A DNA stretch of 64,000 bases from Ilyonectria destructans (GCA_020740775.1 JAHEWK010000009.1:1-64000); one strand, 5' to 3'; shown: positions 1 through 12,181, numbered from the stretch's first letter. A program made the numbers and translations. Notes: generated by a model from the letters alone, not told the origin.

Positions 1-2290
1 GATATTAGTAGTATAGTAAGTAGATTTAAAGCTATTTTAGATAACTGGAGGTATTTAAGCCGCCTTATATATCAGTATTTATAGGGATTTATAATAGAAG
101 TATTAGAATCCTTAATATTATACTGCTATTACTTGTATTTATTAAGATTTAAACTGCTAACTGAGGACCTAAAGGATTAAGCTGAGGATTAAATAGGTAA
201 CTTACTAATAGAAATCCCTTTAGCTATTAATTCTTACTTCTTTATATACTATACTGTAAACTTATTTCTAGAGGTCTTTAGCTGCTTATTAGCAGGCAAT
301 TTAATCTCTAGATTATTAACCTTAAGGTCTTTATACTTTTTCTTCTAGAGATTTTAATCTATTTTTTTTACTTTAGTAATTTATAACTATTTTTTCTTAT
401 TATCTCTCTATAAATTATTAAATAGTATCTATTAGTAAGTAAAATAAAGAACTATAATACTATAGATTAGGGGATTATTATTTAAATACTTATAGTATTT
501 ATTTAATTTAAGCTAATTTAAGTTAATATTAATAGTAAGATAGTAGCTATCTGGAAAATTAGTAATTACTTTTTTTATAGATTTAAGGGTTTTAAGAAGA
601 AATTTATATATATAAATAAGATTCCAGCTTATATCTATATAAGTTAGCTATTAGAATAAAAATTAGGCCCCTTTTAAGAAGTTTAAGGCTTATTAGATAA
701 TAGAGGCTTAATTTTATTTTTCTTAATCTTTTTTTAGTATTTTCTCTATTTATTACTCTTAAGGCCTTTTATAACCAGCTAGAAGTTAAGTAAAATATTA
801 TAAAAAGTTCTAAATATATACTAATTATTAGTTATTATATAATTCTCTTTCTTTAGAAAGAAAAGCTACTTAAAGCCCCTTTTAATATTACTAGCTTTTA
901 TTAAATTAACCTTCTTTTACTTATTTAATATTCTTTAGATAAAAGAATTATAAAATAGCCTTAAAATAAGAATATACTTAATTATTAAGAATTAAAAAAG
1001 CTATTAAATAGTATTATTAATTATAACTCTAACTAAATAGTATTTCTTAAGCTAAGTATTATTAAAAAGTTAGCTTTTAACAGTCTATACCTTCTTAAGT
1101 ATATTAATCTATATATTTAATTTACTTATCTTTTAGAATTTTATAAGTATAATAAATAAAATTAGAAGCTAAGCTATTTATAATAGTAAAGTTATACTAT
1201 TTTTTAATAGAGTCTTACCTCCTTTAGATTTTATACTTTTTTACTGCTATATAAAGTTCTTTAAAGACCTTTTTTTTAAAAGTATTTAAATTCTTACTAT
1301 ATAGTATCTATTTTACTACTATATTAATAATATAGCTAATATAGTAAATTTATTACTTTTTCTAGTTAAATTTAAATTCTAATATAAGCTTCTTTATTAA
1401 GATTTTATTATTACTGATATTATCTAATATAAAATATTTAAATTTATTACTAATTTTATACTTTTAAATAATCTTAATAATCTGCCTAGTAATATTCTTA
1501 CTTATATATTACTCTATAAGCTTAAGCAGGCTGAGTATATACTTCTATAGCTAATTATTAGAATTTTAAAATATATATATAATACTATATAAAGTATATT
1601 AATTACTAAATTTCCAGCTATTATACTGAATATAAATCTATTTTAAACTTTTTTATAAAGTATTTTTTACTCTATCTATATTATTAGTAAATTTCTATTC
1701 TATAATAGTATATAGTTATATCAGTAATATTAGCTTTTATAATCTTAATAGATAGATTAAGATAGTTAAAAATATCTTAAAGATCTTAATTATTAATAAT
1801 TAAGAAGAATTAGTTAGAATTAATAATTCAGTTAATAAGTTTCTACTGAAATATAGTTTTATTAAAATATTTAATTAGTATATTAATTAAATTCTATTTC
1901 TTTAGCTTTTTAAAGTTTAACTATAGGATTATTATAATAAATTAATATACTTTCTTAGATATCTTTATAGATTTTTACCTTTTATCTATTAGATTTATAA
2001 TACTATTATAGTCTATATATAAATAACCCTCAGTATTTTATAACTTTTTAATAGTATAACTCTTTAGCTTTAGCTGCTTTTATTTAATATAAATATAATA
2101 CACCTATTAGTATTTCTACTTTTAGGTATTCTGGATATTATAGCTAAACTGATATACCTATTAATATATTTAGCTATCTCTCTTTATTAAGGTTCAGCCT
2201 TTATAAAGCTAAAAGAGTTATTAATTATCTTCTTCTATATATTCTAAAATAGATATAGTTAACTTAATAGGATAGAGGGTAGCTATTTTA
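1..2290 (-). pseudogene. hAT-family transposase, RIP-degraded left copy (truncated by window edge)
   Basis: This is a dead DNA transposon transposase. Read on the minus strand it is collinear with the right-hand hAT copy: bases 1-290 match the reverse complement of about 10,880-11,165, 290-2,068 match about 10,880 back to 9,103, and 2,070-2,290 match 3,604 back to about 3,262. The C-terminal dimerisation domain therefore lies at the window start and the N-terminus near 2.3 kb. Every frame is full of stops, and differences from the right copy are mostly C/T and G/A. The 3' end of the element lies outside the window. Family assignment is borrowed from the better preserved C-terminus of the right copy. 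Confidence 0.75.
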
Positions 2291-2384
2291 ATTTGGGGTA
2301 GTAATATAAGTAATAGTAAAGCCCTTAGAATAAACTTATTTAAACTTTATATACGGATAAAATAGGGTGGCAAATTGATGTTAT

Positions 2385-3258
2385 TATATTATTATAGGTA
2401 ATAGAAAGTACTTAGGGTATATACTATTTCACAAGGAAATCCAGGTATTTTTAAACCCTACCTAAAACTTCTATTTCTTTCTATAATTTCCATATATAGA
2501 ATATATAGAAGGAGCTCTATAGTGTGGATATAGAAATACTAAAGCCTATATAGAATGGAATAAAATAAATATAGATCTATATTATAGATCTATATATAGA
2601 TTTTATAGTATAGATTTAAACTCTAAAAGAGGAAACTATATTACCTTAAAGTACTACTTAATTTGGGCGGGTAGTTAAAAGACCTAAATATTAATAGAAA
2701 TATTAATTTCAAATTTACAGAAGGTAACTATTTGTAAAAAACTTTTATTTTAGCTGAATTCTGTATAAGTAAAATAGCTGAGTTTTAGTAGTGAAATTTT
2801 TTTTACCTGATAAAAGAGTGGGGTTATTAAAAGGGTAGTAGTATATAGTACCTATTAAGAGACTATATAAAGTTAGGCCTAGGAATCTAGAAGTTCTTCT
2901 GGTGCTTCTAATTAGTAAGGTATCTTTATTTAACTTGCTTTTTTTACTCTGGGTTTATTTAATACTTATAATATAAGGTATTCTGGCTAGAGTTAAAATC
3001 TATACTATAGAATCTATATATAGATCTATATATAGATCTATATCTATTTCCACACTATTCTATATAGTCTTATAGTAAATCTACATCTATTTTATATAGC
3101 TTCTTCTATATATAGAAATTGTGGAAATAAACAGAAATTACTTTATACTTTAGTATCTAATTATTAAGTAAGGTTTAAATATAGTTACTATAGTAACTAT
3201 TTAATTTCCCTAACTAATAAGTAGCCTGCACTAAGTATTTTCTTTTACCTATAATAAT
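2385..3258. repeat. Fold-back centre: about 250-bp inverted arms around a unique core
   Basis: About 2,394-2,640 is repeated in inverted orientation at about 2,990-3,245, with a 350-bp unpaired core between. The outer arm ends share a motif like AGGTAAAAGAAAATACTTAG, and the inner parts share runs of TAGATCTATA next to TTTCCAC. Both hAT copies start just outside the arms, so the arms are most simply the 5' terminal regions of two head-to-head elements. An independent fold-back or MITE element is the alternative. No coding capacity is visible in the core. Confidence 0.6.
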
Positions 3259-3261
3259 TTA

Positions 3262-3604
3262 TACCTTTAATTTATAACCTTAATTATAAAGTTTTTAAAT
3301 CTGGCTACTTTTATTACTTAATTATATAAAACACCTATTATTTAAAATAGATAGATAAATATAACTCTTAATTTTACTTTACTCTTACTACCTACTGAAA
3401 TTACTACTTAAAAGCTAGTTAAAGCTATTTCCAAATATATAGAAGAAGATAAATAATAACTTTTTTAATTTTATTAAAACTGAATCTTTTTAAAAAGAGA
3501 TAGCTAAATATACTAATAGGTCTATTAGTTTAGTTATAATATCTAGAAGATCTAAAAGAAGAAATAGCAATAGGTATATTACTTTTATATTAAGTAGAAG
3601 AATC
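3262..3604 (+). pseudogene. hAT transposase, right copy, N-terminal piece upstream of the retrotransposon insertion
   Basis: This piece is the reverse complement match of left-copy bases 2,070-2,290. The homology stops at 3,604, exactly where the LTR retrotransposon begins, and resumes at 9,103. It is heavily mutated and has no usable open frame. Confidence 0.7.
3600..3604. repeat. 5-bp target-site duplication, left copy (GAATC)
   Basis: The five bases before the 5' LTR are GAATC and the five after the 3' LTR (9,098-9,102) are AAATT. They differ by one G-to-A and one C-to-T change only, as expected for a duplication mutated by RIP. Five bp is the usual size for Ty3/gypsy integration. Confidence 0.7.
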
Positions 3605-3861
3605 TATTATAGACTGAAGCCTAAGTATAGATTCCAGCTTTACTGGAATCCAGCTAATTAAAAAGTAGAATAACTTATTAGTAAAATAGTAGTAAAGCTG
3701 GACTTTATCTATACCTTTATTAATTTTATTTTAGTAGCTATATTACTATTTAGCAGTAAGAAAAGAGGTTTCTTTTTTCTTTTTTTTTTCTTCTTTTTAG
3801 CTTTAAATAGATAATTCTATAGTAATAGCCTATTAAATAAACTTCTATCCAGCTTTTTATA
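3605..3861 (+). repeat. 5' LTR of the chromovirus
   Basis: It starts TATTATAGACTGA and ends CTTTTTATA. Intact ends would be TG...CA, so both termini look changed by G-to-A and C-to-T mutation. It has the same length as the 3' LTR and matches it along its whole length. It includes a pyrimidine-rich stretch near 3,768-3,797. Confidence 0.88.
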
Positions 3862-6800
3862 TATCTAAAGCTTAAATCTATTAATAGCCCTAAAGCTTCT
3901 ATATAGAATACTTATAGAAGGTTTACTATAGAGGAATATATAGAGCTTACTATTATCTAAATAATTTAGAAGGTAATTAATATAAGTTTAAAGCTACTAT
4001 AGAAGCAGATAGTATCCCTAATAAATAAGCTATAAGGTTACTAAAATTAAATACCTTTAGAACTAATAGTATCTATACTATTAACTATCTTAATAACTAA
4101 AGAAATAACCTCTATATTAATACTACTACTATTATAGAAACTACCTTAATAAATTACCTAAAGAAAGCTACTATTTAACCTACTAAAGTTCTTAGAAAAA
4201 TACAGTAAATACTCAGTATAGTAGCAGTAGATATATAATAAGCTATTACTTAATTTCTATTTTTTTAATAATAATTACAAGTTATAATACCTAATTAATA
4301 AATACCTAAATATAGACCCCTAGTAGCTAGTTTATACCTTCTATATAGAGGTAAAGCCAGAATATACCTATATACTAATAGTATTTATAAATTACCTTAA
4401 TTAATAGTATAAAAACTATAATAAAGTAAGAAAGATAGTAGCCTTACTATAAAGTCTCAGGCAGTAAGAAGGCTAGATATTTATATTCTTTCTATTTAAA
4501 TTTAAATAACTACTAGCTAAATTCAGAAAATCTAATTAAAATAATTAAATTAAGATATTCTTTCTTAAAAGAGTAATTAACTTACAGCTAGTATATATAC
4601 TGATAATAGTACTCTTATTTATAGTCTATAGTAAATAGTTAAAAATAGTATAAAAGATTACTTAAAAAATTAAATAACTTAATAAGTAATTAGTAAGAAA
4701 TAAATACTAATAACTCTAATGCAAACTATCAGTAAATAAAAAGAATTATAAAGGTAATATTAGAATAAAAAAAGTTAATTATACTACTGATAGATATAAG
4801 AATAGAAAACTAATAAAAGCTCAGTAAAGTAGTAGTATAGTATAATCTAGTAATAAGGAATTTCAGGTAGAAACTTACTATTATTTCCAATATAAAAAGA
4901 TAGAATATCTTAAAGCAGACTACTCTAAAAAGAAGAAGAAAGTTACTAAAGTTGCTATTATACTTAAGAAAAGTAGTAAAAAAGCCTTAATCTTATAGTT
5001 AAGTAATAATAATAACTTAAGAAATAAGTAGCTTTAATATAAAAATATATCTTAAAGCTAATAAAAAAGGAATTTAGTAGATAGATTACTTTTAAGTAGT
5101 ATATAAGCAGTAAGCTAGTAGTTATTACTATTAGAGTAAATAGTAAGAATATTACTATAGCCTTACTTAATATAGAATATAACTATTATACTGCTATTAA
5201 TAAAAACCTAATTAAAAGATTATATATTCTACTAGTAGATAAAAAAGAAAAAAAGCTTAATAGCTTCTCTAAAGAAATATTACTACTAACTACTAAAGGA
5301 GTTATAGTATTTTTAATTAAAATTAGAGAATTTAAAAAGAGGATTTATATATATATTATATTTAAGCTTAAATAAGATATATTTCTTAGGAAACCTTAAT
5401 TTAAAGTAAATAGTATTATATATAATATAAAGATATAGTAAATTTACTATAAACTAACTAATATTAATATATAATTAGTCTTTAAGTAGAAACTGAAAAG
5501 AATTAAGATAATTTATTACAGATAGCTTATTTTTATAGCTATATTTAGAGCGGAAAGAAGGCACCTTTAAAGGCACTATAAAAGAGCAGTAAAATTACTA
5601 TTTGCAGTTAGCTTAGCTAATATTAAAAAAGCCCTATAATTAAAAAGGGATATTTAACTTAAGGACTTTATATTAAAGAAGCTTCTTAGGAAATTCAGAG
5701 GGCTATTCTTACTAAAGAAGGCTAATTAGCTACCTTCTTACTAACCTAATATTAACTATAAGGTAAACTTACAGCTAGATAGTAAGAAATAAGAATCTAA
5801 ATTACTATAAAAGCTCTTATACAGTATAATAAGGAAGGAATTATTTATTTTATAGAAGACTCTAAGAAACCTTCTTAATAAAGAGTTTATTTAAGTTAGT
5901 AGCTTTTTAGTAGTAGCTTTAGTATTATTTATTAGAAAGTCTAATAGGGGACTATACTTTTATTATAACTATTAAGCTCTTAATATAATCTTAAAGTAAG
6001 ATTACTACTTCCTACTTTTAATTTTAAAGATACTTAGCCTATTAATAAAAATAAAGTAGTTTATTAAGCTTAATATAGTAGCTGCCTTTAATAAGATCTA
6101 TATAAAGAAAGAGTATAAGAAATATATAGTATTCTATATATATTATAGGTTATTTAAATAGCTAATATATCTATTTAATCTTAGTAGGGCACTAGTAATC
6201 TTTTAGTAATATATTAATAGAGTTCTATAGTACTACTTAAATAACTTTATTACTATATATATAGATAATATTTTTATCTTCTTAAGTAGAATATTAAAAG
6301 ACTATAAAATAAAGATCTAATAAATACTAAATATACTATTAGCTACTAAACTATATTTAGACCTTTAGAAATATAAATTCTCTATAATAAGTATTAAATA
6401 CCTAGAATTTATTATAAAAGCTAAAGAAGATATTACTTATAATTCTAAAAAGTAATAAGCTATCTATAAGTAAGTAGTATCTATAATAGTAAAAGAAGTA
6501 TAAAGCTATTTTAACTTTATAAACTACTACTATATTTTTATTTTAAATTACTTAGCTATTATAAAACTACTATTAATTCTAACTAAAAAGAAAGTTAAAT
6601 TCTACTGGAGTATTAATAAGAATATAGTATTTAAAAAGCTTAAATACTACTTCTATAAGGTATTTATTCTATAAGATTAAAATCCAAATAAAATTATCTT
6701 TATAAAGTCTAACTATTTAGAAGTAATATTAAAAGAAGTATTCTTATAGAAGGATAAATAGAAATATTACTAAATAGTTACTTATTACTTAAAGTAACTT

Positions 6801-8840
6801 AATAAGTATAAATATAACTACTCTATTTATAATAAGAAGATACTAATAGTAGTTAGCTACTTATATATCTAGAATATATACCTAAAGAACTATAAGAGCT
6901 TTATAATTCTTACTAATTATTAAAACTTAAAGTATTTTATAATCTAAAGAAAGCTCTTAAAGTATTAAAGCTATTATATATTAAATCTATACTATTTAAA
7001 TTTTATAATTAAGTATTAACCTAATAGTAAAATAGTAGTATCTAATATACTATCTTATTATAAGTAAGATATACTTACTAAAGTAGATAATAAATAAGAG
7101 AAGAATAGAATATTTTAGCTTATTTTAAAGAAAGTAGTTTTTAAAGAGGTAAAAGAATAGCTTAAAGAGAAAAAATTATAGCTAAATAGATTTAAGCTAG
7201 TAGTATTCTTACTACTATAAATAGAGGTACTTAAGAATACCTCTCTATAAGACTTATAGTATTATATAGCTTAAGAGGATAAGATATACTAAGGGGTATA
7301 TCTTATAGTATAGTAAAAAGCTAAAAGCTTCCCTACTATATTTAAGCTGTAATTATAAATCTTAAAGTGCTATATTAATAAGAAGAATTACTTAACCTTT
7401 TAAAACTGCTTTTAGATTCTAAAGATAAAGAAAAAGCTAGCTAATAGTAAGACTAATAGTAAGATACTATAAATATATCTTATCTAACTATTTTATAATT
7501 CTATAGTTATAGAATACTTAGGTTATAATATAATACTAGCTATTATAAGTAGAAGGTTTTTTTAATTAGAGTAATTATAGCTAGTTTACTACTATTTATA
7601 TAATTGCAATATATATAGAAGGGGGTATATCTAGAGGCAGATAAAAAGAAAACTCTTAAAGTTATTACTAATTTCTAAGAGACTATATAGTTACCTTATA
7701 ATAGACTTTATTATAAACTTTCTACTAACTAATAAAGAAGTAGTAAGATATCTATAAGTTATTTAGAACTAACTTATAAAAGCTATAATACTAAAGGTAA
7801 TAGATAGTATAAAGGCAGAAGTATATATATAGCGATTTTTTAGCTGCTACTTTTAGTTTTATAAAATACCTTAATTTATTATAAGTAATAAAGAGAATAA
7901 CTAAACTAATAGATTCTAATAGTAATTCTATAAATTAATAGGTATCCAGTAGTAACTAAATACTACTTACTACTCTTAAATAGATAGTAGGCTAAAAAGA
8001 ACTAACTAAAAGATTAAAATCTATCTATAAGTTTATATCTTATATCTTTAGATAGATTAAAAAGACTAATTATTAGTAGTATAGTTAGTACTAAATAACT
8101 ATAAGAGTATAATAATTAAGATAAGCCCCTTCTATATATAATATAGCTATAATATAGACCCCTTTATAGTAGTTAAAGAAGTAGAAGAGCTAGTAGATAA
8201 TATTATAGTAGTAGTAGATAAGCTAGTAGAGAGAGTATATAAAGTTACTAAGTATATTTAAGTAGTAATAGCAGCTATATAGTAGAGAAATAAATATACA
8301 GTAAATATATAGTAATATCTCTTTAAAAGGTTTAAGGTAGAGAATAAAATATAGCTAGTAATAGATAACTATTACTTACTGAGATTTTATAAGAAGCTTA
8401 ATTAGCTATATTATAAATATATAGTAATAAAAGTTTTAAGCTTCTATATTATAAAGCTTAATATACTAGAGGTAATATACCTATAATTTTATATTAACTT
8501 ACTATATAGAGTGCTAGAAGATTCTACTTTAAAATAATAGTAAGATAACTTCTAACCTCTATTAGTCTAGAATAATAAAGGTAGAAATAAATAGGAAATT
8601 AAGAAGATTTTATATATAAGAATTAAGCAGTAAGGTTACAGTAAGAAATAAAAGGCTTTAATATAATAGTAAGGCTATATAAGCCTAATATAGAAGCCAG
8701 TAGTAATATTAGCTGATATTGCAGTATTAAAATACTTTAAAGAATATTATAGGTTAATCTTAATAGTAAATAGCCTATAAGAAAGCTTTAAGATACTAAT
8801 AAGATACCAGTAAACTATTAGAGACTGAAAAGAGAGGTAA

Positions 8841-9097
8841 TATTATAGACTGAGGCCTAAGTATAGATTCTAACTTTACTGGAATCTAACTAACTGAAAA
8901 GTAAGGTAACTTATTAGTAAAGTAGCAGTAAAGTTAAACTTTATTTATATCTTTATTAATCTTATTCTAGCAGCTATATTACTATTTAGTAGTAAGAAAA
9001 GAAGTTTCTTTTTTCTTCTTTCTTTCTTCTTTTTAGCTTTAAATAGATAATTTTATAGTAATAGTCTATTAAATAAACTTCTATTTAGCTCTTTATA
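8841..9097 (+). repeat. 3' LTR of the chromovirus
   Basis: It is 257 bp and aligns end to end with 3,605-3,861; differences are mainly transitions. Right hAT homology resumes immediately after the five-base duplication at 9,098-9,102. Confidence 0.88.
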
Positions 9098-11308
9098 AAA
9101 TTTAAGGCTAAAGAGCTATTCTATTAAAAGCTTATAAAATACTAAGATTCACTTATATAAAAACTATAATAGTATTATAGATTCTATAGGCAAAAAGTAA
9201 AAGCTAGTAAAAGCAGCTAAAAAAGTACCTTAGTTTATTACTATAATCTTATAGCTTAACTTTAAAAAGCTAAAAGAATAATCTTTTATTAATATACTAA
9301 TTAAATATTTTAATAAAACTATCTTTTAGTAGAAACTTATTAACTAAATTATTAATTTTAATTAGTTCTTTTTAACTGCTAATAATAAAAACCTTTATAA
9401 TATTTTTAACTATTTTAACCTCTTTATTAAAATTACTCAAGCTAATATTATCTATATAACTATATATATAATTATAGAATAAGAATTTAATAATAATAAG
9501 AGGAAAGTTAAGAAGATATTATAAAAGAGCTTAAGCTAGATTTATATTTAGTATAATAGCTAGAAGTTTAGTAACTATTATACCTTATATAGTATTATAT
9601 ATATATTTTAGAATTCTAATAACTAGCTATAAAAGTATATTCTTAGTCTACTTAAGCTTATAAAGTAGTATTTAAATTAGAATATTATAGAATAAATTAT
9701 TAAGATTATTTAGAAGTTTAAAATTAAAAATAAGCTTAGTTATTTTATACTAAATAATATTAATAATAATAAAATCTTAATAGAAGATCTTAGTATAGAA
9801 TTTAAATTTAACTGAAAAAAGTAATAGGTTTACTATATTAGCTATATTATTAATATAATAATAAAATATATACTATTTAGCTAAAGCTTTAATATTTTTA
9901 AAAAAGAAATCTTTAAAGGTACTTATATAGCAGTTAAAAAGTATAAAGTCTAAAGAAAGTAAGAGTCTATTAGTAAATAGTATAACTTTACTATTATAAG
10001 TAGCTAAGCTTTTAATTTTAATTCTTTTTACTTATTAAGTTATAGAAAGTAAGCAGATTAAATATATAGATTAATATACTTAAGAAGGTTTAAACTATTA
10101 AATACTAACTTTTTAATAACCTTTAGCTTAAGAGTTATACTTCAGTTAGTATTATAATTAATAATACTACTTAATAGCTTTCTTAATTTTTAATAATTAA
10201 ATATACTCTTATTTTATAGTTATTCTATAATTTCTTTATTTAAAGAGTATTAAGTAAGTAGAATAAAAGTAATTTAATAAAAATTAATAATATTAAAAAA
10301 AGCTTAAAGAAGCTATTCTTTCTTTAGAATAAAAATTATATTACTAATAATAATTAGTATATATTTTAGGTACTTTATAATATCCTACTTAACTTTCAGT
10401 TAGTAGTTAAAGCCCTTAAGGGTAATAAATAGAGAAAATACCAGAAGAAGGTTAAAAATAATAAAGTTAAATCCCTATTATTAGATAAATCTTAAATTTC
10501 TTAGGGCAGCTAATATTATTATTATTATATTAACTCCTCTAAGAAATAAGCTGGAATCTTATTTATATATATAAATTTCTTTTTAAAAGTCTTAAGTCTG
10601 CTAAAAGAATAATTATTAATCTTTTAGATAGCTACTACTTTATAGTTAATATTAACCTTAATTAACTTAAGTTAAATAAATACTATAAGTATTTAAATAA
10701 TAGCCCCCTTATCTATAATATTATAGCTCTCTATTTTACTTACTAGTAGATATTATTTAATAATCTATAGGGGGATAATAAGAAAAGATAACTATAAATT
10801 ATAAAGGTAAAAAAGATAGTTTAGGATTTTTAGAAGAGTAAGTATAAAGATCTTCAGCTTAATAATTTAAAGATTAATTTACCTATAAGTAAGTAGCTAA
10901 AAACCTTAAGAAATAGATTTATAGTATAGCATACTAAAAAGAGAGAACTTATAACTGGTGGGCATTCTATTAATAAGTCGCCCGCTCTATTATTTAGGTC
11001 TTTAATTACCAGTCAGAATCTTAATAAGTATAAGCAGTGGCAATATAATATTAATGATTCTGATACCCTTATTATAGATCCTTATAATTACTGGTATATA
11101 AGGCAGCTTAAATACCCTAAGTTATCTAGGATAGCCTTAGATCTGCTTACTGCGCTGCCTATATCAGCTGAGTGTAAGAGGCTATTCTTAACTACTAGCT
11201 GTATAGTTATAAAGAACTGTAATAGACTAGATACTAGTACGATTGGACTTTATCAGACATTATGTAGTTGGTTGCATACTGGCTTAATTAGTTCGTTAGA
11301 TAGAATTC
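9098..11308 (+). pseudogene. hAT transposase, right copy, main part with intact-looking C-terminal dimerisation domain
   Basis: This is the transposase of a hAT (Ac/Tam3-type) DNA transposon. Up to about 10,930 it is riddled with stops, but traces of the family remain. A string like IKNKLSYFILNNINNNK at about 9,720-9,780 corresponds to the catalytic-core ADKLGYFxLDNASNND region, and an IINIIIKYILF-like string follows. From about 10,975 to 11,308 the frame is open. It reads DPYNYWYIRQLKYPKLS, then a block containing LPISAECKRLF, then CSWLH, which is the C-terminal hAT dimerisation domain. The C-terminal segment escaped the mutation that killed the rest. The 5' part is separated by the retrotransposon insertion. 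Confidence 0.82.
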
Positions 11309-11370
11309 TGATGGAGCAATAAGAAAAATGTTTACTTTGTCCGAGTTATATAAGCAGATTACGATTGCAT

Positions 11371-11480
11371 GGATTCATTTCCACAAATATGGAAATAGAT
11401 CCATATAGATCCATATCCACCCATTCCACCTGGCGATTATTAGTCAGCATCTATATCCACGCCATATTTCCGAATGTGTC
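11371..11480. repeat. Subterminal or terminal repeat of the right hAT element (not RIP-mutated)
   Basis: Just downstream of the transposase there is a stretch with two overlapping ATAGATCCATAT units next to CATTTCCAC and CCATTCCAC. The same motif, mutated to TAGATCTATA plus TATTTCCAC, forms the inner arms at 2,560-2,620 and 3,010-3,055. A repeated motif at both transposon ends fits hAT terminal/subterminal repeats. Exact ends and the 8-bp duplication were not found. Confidence 0.45.
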
Positions 11481-11549
11481 GTGGAGTGTCATGGATTTCA
11501 ACCCTGATTCTGGCCGACAAGGACGCCGGCACGGATGCAGACGTAGTGG

Positions 11550-12001
11550 TATAGATACCCCCTGCCAAATCCTCTGATGCTTAAAGACTGACGGTCGTCT
11601 TGAAAGAGGAACTCTCTTGCTTTTTGAATAGCCTCCTGTCGTTCAGCTAGATCTCGGAAGCGCCGCTTCATGCCATACTTCAGACGATACTCCTGTACAG
11701 TCCGCTCGGAGATCTCAATACCGCATCACTTAAGATCACAGACGATAGAAGTATCGCTATATCCATATCGGTAGAAGTAGCCTTTAATCAGCTCGACGAA
11801 GGTATTAGTATTAATCTTTAAGTAAAGAGGGGAGTACTCCTGGGCACCTTATTCTGCTAACCTCCTTTTTAGGGTTCTGACGTCGAGTATATGCCTATCG
11901 TCGCGGAGATAGGTACATATAGTGTCAATAGATAGTCCTTCTCGCCGCTGCTCGAGGATCCAGTCCTTAATGCGCTCCAAGTCCTTACGGGGCCTCGGCA
12001 T
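11550..12001 (-). pseudogene. Fragment of a transposon protein with two helix-turn-helix-like segments
   Basis: From an ATG at 12,001 the minus strand reads MPRPRKDLERIKDWILEQRR and continues to TLKRRLAE, then a TAA at 11,851-11,849 probably in place of a Trp codon. The frame continues with a second segment containing EISERTVQEYRLKYGMKRRF and is interrupted once more. Two successive short helical DNA-binding segments (an R-x-L-x-x-W-type end, then ERT-x-x-x-x-R) are typical of the N-terminus of fungal DDE/integrase-like transposon proteins. No catalytic domain follows. It is a remnant, with moderate confidence in the family type. Confidence 0.4.
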
Positions 12002-12120
12002 TGTGCGAGACGCAGACCAGGGGTTCGAGATCGTAGTAGAGGTCGGAGTTCATACCTCCTTCCAAGACTTCCAGCTGCAATATCCCGCCCCCTCTGAACC
12101 GGCATTATCGGAGCTTCGGC

Positions 12121-12181
12121 GCCGATAGAATGGCATCAACACCGATAGAATAGCATCAGCACCGCTTGGTATAGCATCAGC
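12121..12181. repeat. Three imperfect copies of a 20-21-bp unit ending GCATCAGC
   Basis: Units begin at 12,121, 12,141 and 12,161. The first two are nearly identical, (G/A)CCGATAGAATRGCATCARC, and the third shares the TATAGCATCAGC end. It lies between two transposon remnants. No coding meaning is seen. Confidence 0.6.

Larger units (their letters stand above)
3605..9097 (+). mobile_element. Full-length but dead Ty3/gypsy LTR retrotransposon of the chromovirus type
   Basis: The element is 5,493 bp, has two 257-bp LTRs and sits inside the right hAT copy. Read through stops in the plus orientation, the order is as follows. A zinc-knuckle-like stretch lies at about 4,876-4,935, where Cys codons have become Tyr. 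Reverse transcriptase spans about 6,050-6,500 with a degraded YIDN box at 6,258-6,269 in place of YxDD. RNase H lies at about 6,590-7,100, with a residue string like NLKYFIT. Integrase covers about 7,400-8,060, ending in a string like TYYSQIDSRLKRTNQ that corresponds to the conserved AYHPQTDGQTERxNQ block. A chromodomain-like end lies at about 8,560-8,700. This protease-RT-RH-IN-chromodomain order defines chromoviruses. It cannot be autonomous in its present state. Confidence 0.9.

Noticed and set aside
3862..3876. Initiator-tRNA primer-binding site after the 5' LTR
   Set aside because: TATCTAAAGC resembles a mutated TATCAGAGC but needs an extra base, so I did not annotate it.
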